From a virus, in the IMG/VR virus record IMGVR_UViG_3300006870_000114, positions 1-21,353 of that record: 21,353 nucleotides of DNA. One strand, given 5' to 3'. Numbering within the stretch: the stretch's first letter is position 1; every line of letters starts with the position of its first letter. Positions 1-9,000 of this stretch are shown piece by piece. Both the position numbers and the translations under genes were made by a program. The notes beneath the pieces are model-generated. The model saw only the letters and a program-made list of their open reading frames with translations. It ran no database searches and had not been told where the DNA came from.

Positions 1-3000
1 GAGGAAAGACATACTATAAGTTGTCTCTCTTTGTTGGTTACGGTGACAAATCAAATATTCAAGGATTATTTGATATTACACAGAGTACGAAGTGCTTAGA
101 AGAAACTTTAGCAGGATCTACAGTTTTATCAGTAGATTCTACTATTGGATTTCCACAGAGTGGAACTATATATTCCGGAAATAATACAATTTCATATTCC
201 AATAAAAGTGTTAATCAGTTTTTGGGTTGTTCTGGAATTGAAAGCACTATTTCTTCAACAGATGATGTAAGATCTAATGAAACTTACTATGGTTATGAAA
301 ATGGAGATATTTCTAAAAAAGTCGAATTTAGAACAACTGGCGTTTTATCAAAATTTGTTCCCAAATCGGAATCAATTTTTGTCGAAGAGGGGCAAATTCT
401 ATCAATAAAAAGTCTTGGTGAACGTGTAATTAACAGAGAAACTAATAATAATTATAAAGAAACTTTTGCAAATAGTTGGATTTATAATACATCATCTACG
501 GTTGAGATAGATTCTTTTACTAATGGTGGTGTTATTTTAAAGTCTGTGGTAGATAAATCTCAATTTAAAGTTGGTGATAAAGTAGAAATTATAGATTCAT
601 ATAGTGGAGAAATTAAATATCCGACTCAATCTGATGACATTCCATATATTTCTTCCTTTGATAGAAGTTCTTTATTACTTTCTTTGAACAATTTCAGCAA
701 TTTTATTTCAGAATCTTCAGGAGTTTATTCCATTCGAAGAAAAATAAACAAAGCATCAAGTGATTCGGTTTCCATCGAATATGGAAATAATAAAATTATC
801 TCAGATATTCAAAATGTTTATTTTGATGAAGATAATTTTGCATATGTAGCATCCAATTCTTTACCATCATCAAAGGATTTTGAAAATATTTCATATACTT
901 ATAATCTAAGTGCATTTTTAAATAGTTCTTCTATCAATCAAAATAGTGGTCAATTGTCTGATGTTGATGAAGAATATAGTCTAACTTCAGAAACTAAAGT
1001 ATATACTTCTATACAATTTGATCAAAAGGTAAACTTTGTAACTGGAGATAGTATTTACTATGAACCAGAAAATAGTTCTATCGCTGGATTAACAACAGGA
1101 ACATATTATGTTGAAGTTGTAAAAACTTCCGATCCATCCACAAATAAAAGAAAGATAAAGTTGTATGGATCTAGATCATTTATTGGTGATAATGCAAATT
1201 CTATAAGACTTTCTTTTCCCAATGGAATAGATGGAAATCATAATTTTACATTATCTTCACAAAAATCAAAATCCATATTGCCAAACAAAAAATTTAAAAA
1301 ATTTAAATTAGAGCAAAATTTAAATGATGGAACTAAAGAAAAAACAATTCCTGGAAGCATTGGTATGCTTATCAATGGAGTTGAAATTGATAATTGGAAA
1401 GTTAATGATATAGTTTATTATGGTAATTTAGTTAGAGTTGAGATTTTAAATGGTGGCGATGAATTTGATGTTATAAACCCACCAAAGTTAGAGGTTTCCT
1501 CTGGAGCAGGAACTACTGCTCTAGTTCAACCAGTTGTTAAGGGATCGGTAAAGGAGATACTAATTGATGAGAAAGATTTAATTGTAGAAAAAGTCTTATC
1601 AATCAATGTTTCTGGTGGAAATGGAACTGGTGGAATTTTTAAACCAATATTGTCTAAGAAAAGAATTGAAGTATTATTTGATGCTAGAACCACAACTAAT
1701 GGGGGCGGAATTAGCACAACAACATCACAACTCACATTTTTAACCAATCACAATTTTGTTAATGGTCAAGAAATTATATACAGAAATTCTGGTCAAACAT
1801 CAATTCTAATAGGTGCTGGAACATCTTCTTTGATTGATAATAAATCATACTATGTTAGAGTTGATAATAATACAACTGTAAAATTATATGAGAATTTAGA
1901 TGATTATAATTCAAATAATTTTATAACTTTTGAACCAACTTGGGGAGAGGGTGGAATTCAAAAGTTTGTTTTTAATGAAATTAATAACATTTTAAGCGAT
2001 ATTCAGATTATTGATGGTGGAGAATTTACTAATAGAAAATTGATCGTAAAATCTTCCGGCATATCAACTACAAGAAATACAATTAATTTTGAAAATCATG
2101 GATTTTCTACTGGCGAACTCATTGAGTATTCTTCAGATTACCCAATTTCAGGAATTCAAACGACCAATCAATATTATGTTGTAAAGGAAACTGATAATTC
2201 ATTCAAATTATGTGATGCTGGTATTGGTGGAACAAATACAACTAATTTTAATTCTAGAGTTTTTTCAGTATTCTCCTCTCAAGGAACTGGATATCAAACT
2301 TTCAAATATCCAGATATAACAGCAAATATAGAATATACTACGGTAGGAATTGCAACTACAACTCAATCTAGATCCATTATACTAACTCCCGTTGTAACAG
2401 GTAAAATTAATTATCTATATCTTTATGAAAAGGGAACCAAATATGGATCAACAGTTTTAAATTTACATAAAAATCCCGATGTATCGGTCAAAATTGGAAG
2501 AGATGCTCAAGTATCTCCAATTATTCAAAATGGTTTTCTTGGAGAAGTAAACCTTGAATTTGGTGGTGAAGAATATTTTTCAACTCCAGATTTAGAAGTT
2601 TTTGACCCAACAGGATCTGGATCTGGTGCTAAGTTAAGAGCTGTTGTTTCTAATGGATCAATTACTGATGTAAAGGTAATTAGAACTGGAATAGGATATT
2701 CCAGTTCTACTGTCGTCAATGTATTACCAAGGGGAATTAACTTTGTCGAGAAGGTTGTTGTAGATACTGAAGTGAGATCACTCACAGTAAATAATGTCAA
2801 TAAAACTGATTCTAAGCAATATGAAATTTTAAGAGACGATGATAAATTGCAGTATTCTGTTTCTGCATATTTTGATACTCTGAGATCATCCTTTGAGGAT
2901 GATGGGAGCACAACTTCAAAAATTATTGGTTGGGCATATGATGGTAATCCGATTTATGGATCCTATGGATCGGTAGATCCTCAGAATGTTAGTTCTGGAA

Positions 3001-6000
3001 TAAAAACTATGACCTCCGGATATACTTTAGATGTATCCAACGTTGAAGATAGACCAAGTGATTTTGATCCCGGATTTTTTATTGAAGATTATCAATATAC
3101 TGGAACTGGAGATTTGGATGAGCATAATGGAAGATATGCAAAAACTAATGAATTCCCAAATGGAATATACGCATATTATGCGACTATTGATCCAATAACC
3201 AATATTCCAGTATTTCCATATTTTATTGGACAATCATTTAGATCAAAAACTATAGAAGAAAATAATACCTTAAATCAAAGTTTTGATTTTAATGAGTCAT
3301 CTTTGCTTCGCAATACATTCCCATATAAAATTTCCGAATTGAATTCTAGTAATGATTTTATTATTGAGACTAATGAAATTTCAACTCAGGAAATTGTTGT
3401 TGAGTCAATTCAACAAGGATCTATTGACAGTATTGACATTTTAAGTAAAGGTTTGGATTATAAAGTAGGTGAAAAACTAAACTTTGATAATACTGATACA
3501 GAAGGATCTGATATTGAGGCAGAAATCTCTTCCATTGAAGGTGGAAATATTGAAAATATTACTTCAGTAATTTCGGAGTATAGTGACTCCCCATTAATTT
3601 GGAAAAATGAAAATACTATAAGAGTCTATACAAATTCTTCAAATGAAATTAATAACAATGATTATGTGATTATTTCTGGTCTTAGCACGTCTATCAAATC
3701 TTTAAGTGGTTCTTATAAAGTTTCAGTTCCTTCTAATGTAAGTGTTGGAATAACGACAGATATTATTGGATCTGGATCAGAATCTACCGAAATTTACTTA
3801 TCCAATATTCCATCTAATGTCTCCATAGGCAACAGCATCACAATAGGATCAGAAACTGCAGAAGTTTTAAATGTTTATCCAACAAAAAATATTTTAACTA
3901 TTAAGAGGGGATCTCCAAATACATTACATACTGTTGGCACTGCAGTAACTTTTAATAATAATTATTTTGATATTAAAAAAAATACAAATAAATTTGAATC
4001 AGAATTAAAGAGAAAAATTTATTTCAACCCTAATGAGTCTGTTGGTGTAGGAACAACAGCAGGAACTGGTGTCACAACATCATTTAATCTTGGACAAGAG
4101 ACTATCTCCAGATTTTTACTTACGCAAAGAATATATCTAGAAAATCATCAACTTGAAACTAATCAAATAATTACATTCAATGTCAATAATAATGGTGCGA
4201 TTTCAATTTCAACAACACCAACTTCTACACAATTTGATTTACCAACATCAGTATATGCTGTAAATAAATCTCCAAATGCAATTGGAATTAAAACAACATT
4301 AACAGGAAATGAGGTTTTCTTCCGTTCAAATGGCGATAATGTTGATGATTATTATTTTGAAACAAATCCAACTCAAAAGACAGCAGATGTAAAAATTATA
4401 AAATCAACTGTTGCTATTTCTAGTGCTCATGGTTTAAGTTTTGGTGATGAAATAAAGTTAAGTGTTAAACCAAATCTTTCTGTAGGCATTGGAACTTCAA
4501 CGGCAGTTAGAGTTATTATAAATGAAAACACTAATAAAATTGAAATAAATCCAGTAGGGTTCACATCTTTAGGAATCAATACTGCAACCAATGAAATTAC
4601 TTTAGAAAATCATCAGTTTAATAGTGGAGACAAAGTATATTATGATTCTACTGAAGTCGCTTCAGGATTGACTACTGGAAGTTATTTTGTTTCCGTTGTT
4701 GATCAAAATAAAATTTATCTTTCAAACAGTTATTTTAATTCGATAAAAGATGATCCTACCATAGTTAGTATTGCAGGAACTGGTGGAAATTCCCATACAT
4801 TATCTTTAATAAATCCAAAATTAACTTCTATCAGGAATAATAATCTGGTATTTGATCTTTCAGATTCTTCTCTGAACGGATATAAGTTCAAACTGTATTA
4901 TGATTCTGAATTTAATAATGAATTTGTTTCCACAGGAACAACATCAGTGTTTACTGCTATTGGTGTTGGAACCATTGGTGTTTCTACAAACGCATCAGTT
5001 ACTATAAATTATAGTGAAAATCTTCCAGAAAGATTGTATTATAATTTAGAAAAATCTGGATATATCAGCACTTCTGATACGGAAGTTAAAAATTATAATG
5101 AAATTTTATTTGTAAACAGTTCATTTAATAATTCATATTCTGTTTCTGGTATCGGAACAACTACTTTCCAGATAACTTTGAGAGATGATGATGAAAAGAC
5201 AGACTATACAGAGTCTGAATGTGATGTTTTAGAATACACCACAACTTCTCTGTCTGCAACTGGGTCAGTTAACACTGTAAGTATTAAGTCTTTTGGAAGT
5301 AGATATAGAAAATTACCTACATTTACAAAAGCTACAACTGATAGTGGAAATGGTCTTTTTGTCACGGCAAATTCAAAAACAATTGGATCTGTAAAATCAA
5401 CCAGAATAATTAATGAAGGATTTGAATATTCGTCAGATAAAACTTTGTTACCAAAAGCTTCAATTTCTCCAAAAGTAACTTTAAAAAATTCCAATCAAGT
5501 TGGAATAGTTACAGTTACAAGCGGAGGAAGGGGATTTTTATCCCCCCCCAATATTGTTACGGTAGATAAGATAACAAGAAATGTTATTCAAAATGGATTA
5601 ATAACACCAGCAATGAATGGCGGAACAATTTCAAACATATTAATAGAAGATTCTCCGAAAGGATTGACAGATAATTCCGTAGAATTGTTTACTGTTAATA
5701 ACACAAATGGAATTTCAATTAAGAGTGTTAATTCAATATCTCCAACAGAATTCGTATGCGTTTTAACTACGCCACAACCTTTAGGTTTTACAACTGATCC
5801 ATTTGCAATTGGTGATTTTGTATTTCTTGAAGGAATTCAAAAATATGGAACCGAAGGAACAGGATTCAATTCTTCAGATTATGGATATAAATTATTTAAA
5901 ATTACAAACTATGATTCTACCAGTCTTACAGATGATCAATTAACTGTAAATGTTGCTGGTTTGACGACCAATACTGGAATTGCAAAAACTATTCAAGATT

Positions 6001-9000
6001 CTACAGGAATTGCAATTCATAAAGATAATTATCCAACATTTGATGTTACAATAATTCCTTCATTCTTTAAAGTAGGAGAGCAACTGACTGTAAATAATAT
6101 TGATAGAAATATTATTGTTCGTCAGCACACCAATGATACTGATTTTAGAATTGATGCATCATATGACTTGATACCAGGAGAAGTAATTAGAGGTAAAAAT
6201 TCAGGAGTTCTGGCTACAATAGAAAGTGTCGTGAATTATGACGCACAATTCGAAACTTCATACTCTATTAAAAGAAACGAGGGTTGGGATTCTGATATTG
6301 GATTCTTAAGTGAGGATTATCAGGTATTGCCCGATAACGATTATTATCAAAATCTTTCTTATTCTATAAAGAGCCCACAATTATGGAAAGATATCAAATC
6401 ACCGGTCAATAATTTAGTTCATAGCGTTGGCATGAAGAATTTTGCCGACTCTACCTTTGAATCATTGACAGGAACAGCAAATACAATTACTGCTTTTACA
6501 GATATTGATATAACACTAGATCTGGATGAAGTATTAAGAGTAGATACTATTAATAATTATGATTATACCAGAGATGTTGATGTTGTAGATAATGTTTCTA
6601 GATTTTTAGAGTTCAAGAATGAAAGATTTATTGCATATGGGGAATCTAGAACTAATGTTGTTTTAAGAATAGATGATCTCAGTGATCAATTTTCACAGTT
6701 TGAATCAAATCCGGTACAATATCTTAATATATTTGAACTTGATAGTAATGAACTGTATAGAGATTATATCTTCAAGATAAGAAATCTGGAAAATGATAAA
6801 GTTCAGTTAACTACTTTAAAGTTAGCAAGTAACTTTGATGGCAACTTTATTCATGAAAAAGAATCATTATCAAATAAAGAAGATTTATCTCTTCACGGAG
6901 ATTTTGATTTAGTAACAAATGAATTTGGAGAGACATTCTTAAGATTTATTCCTGAAAATCCATTTGATGATGATTTTGATATTAAATATATTGAAAGAAA
7001 GTTCACTATAGGAGTTGGAATTGCAACAACATCAATTGGGTCGGTTGATGTCACATCTTATTCCGGAATTGTTACTACAGGAACAGGTGGAATAACATCA
7101 TCAATACTTAGTGTGGATTCCAATACTTATAATTCATTCTATGTTTCTGCTCAAATTGAAACTGGAACAACTAGTGAAATGAATTTTGCTGAAGTTTATG
7201 TTACTCATGATGGAACTGATGGTTATATTGCAGAAAATTATTTTGATTCATCCAAAAATAACATAACAACTAGTGGAATTGGAACGTTTGGTGTAGATTT
7301 GAATTCTGGTTTATTCAAATTAAACTATACCAATAATCATCCAGAAAATGTATTAATTAATGCCAGAATACTTCAGTTTAAATCAGTAGGTGTTGGTGGA
7401 ACATATAGATTTGCTCTTTCGGGTCAACCAGCAGGTAATGAAAGATCTGCAGTTTATCAAACAAATTATGCAACTGCAACTGATACAACACTTCCTATTG
7501 AAATATTCACACTAGATAAGAATAACTTTGATGCAGTTTCATCTACAATTCAAGTCGAAGTTACTGGTTCTACCGATACGACTTACAATGGTTCTGCAGT
7601 CTATGGTGTTTCTTTTGTTCATGATATTACTGATAGTTTTACACAAACTAGACATGCATTATTTGGCACTGATGACATCGCTGGCATAGGAACTTTCGGA
7701 GCAGAATTGGTTAATAATGATTTTACGATTAATTTTTATCCATTTAGAACTGGTTCTGGAACTGGAACAATAAAAATTACATCTTTGTCAGAGGTATTCT
7801 ACACAGATACAGATTTTATCAATGAACCTCCAGATCTTATATTTGGAACAGGAGTAGAAAGTTTCAAGACAGTAGCATATTTGGCAATTGATGGTGAAAG
7901 AATCAATAAGAAAAACTTTGTCTTAAGAAGTGAAGGTACTCCAATTTTTGCAAAGACGTTTGACCCTTCCGATTCTAGTAAGGTAAATCTTTCTACTGGT
8001 GTATTTTCAATACAAGATCATTTCTTTAGCAATGGTGAGGAATTAGTTTATACACCAAAATCAACCTTTGTTGGAGTTGGATCAACTCCTATGATGTATA
8101 AAAACGGATCTGTTGAAGATGTATTACCATCAACAGTATTTGCAATTGTAGAAAACCAAGACTTTGATACCTTCCAAATTTCTACGACCAGATCTGGAAC
8201 TGCTGTTACTTTTACATCTATAGGTGAAGGTAATGCTCATGTATTTGCCATGGCAAAAAGAAATGAAAAGGCGATCATAACCATTGATAATATGGTTCAA
8301 TATCCAATAGCATTCAATGGCGTAGTTCATTCCTTAAGTGGAAATGGTGGAAGTATTTCTACAGAATCTACATTATTTGCTCTTTCTGGCATACAAACAG
8401 TATCACCATATAATATTTTGAAAATTGATGATGAATATATGAATGTTATAAATGTTGGATTAGGAACTACAAATGTTGGACCAATAACTGGAATTGGAAC
8501 AGAAACTCTTGTTCAGGTTGAGCGTGGATTTGTTGGATCATCAGCAACTGCACATAATGATTCATCTCAAGTGAATGTTTATCGTGGTAATTACAATATT
8601 GTTGATGATGAAATTTACTTTGTTAGGGCACCAAGGGGAAATGTTTCAATAACTAGAACTGGCAGCAATTTAGAATTTGAGACTTCGGATTTCTTAGGAA
8701 GAGTATTCTTGAGGAAAAACTATGATACAAGTCAAGTATTTGATGATTTCTCAAATAATTTCACTGGAATCGGAAACACTTATACTTTGACTGTTGGTGG
8801 AGCAAACACTACAGGAATTGGAACTTCTGGTGGAAATGGTATTGTATTTGTTAATGGCATTTTCCAAACACCAACCACAGAAAATAATCCAAATAATAAT
8901 TTCAGTATTATTGAGGGTGTTGGTATTAGTAGCATGGTGTTTAGTGGTATTAGAGACAATACTAATACTCAAGTAATATCAGCGTCTGATGTCAATCAAA

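Noticed and set aside
2525-2911. 128-codon minus-strand frame
   Set aside because: Opposite intact coding sequence of the giant gene leading into its YHYH domain; no promoter or ribosome site seen.
8794-8976. 60-codon + strand frame inside the giant gene, and a 63-codon one at 11238-11429 inside gp8
   Set aside because: Out-of-frame shadows of well-supported genes, with no independent ribosome site or recognisable product.
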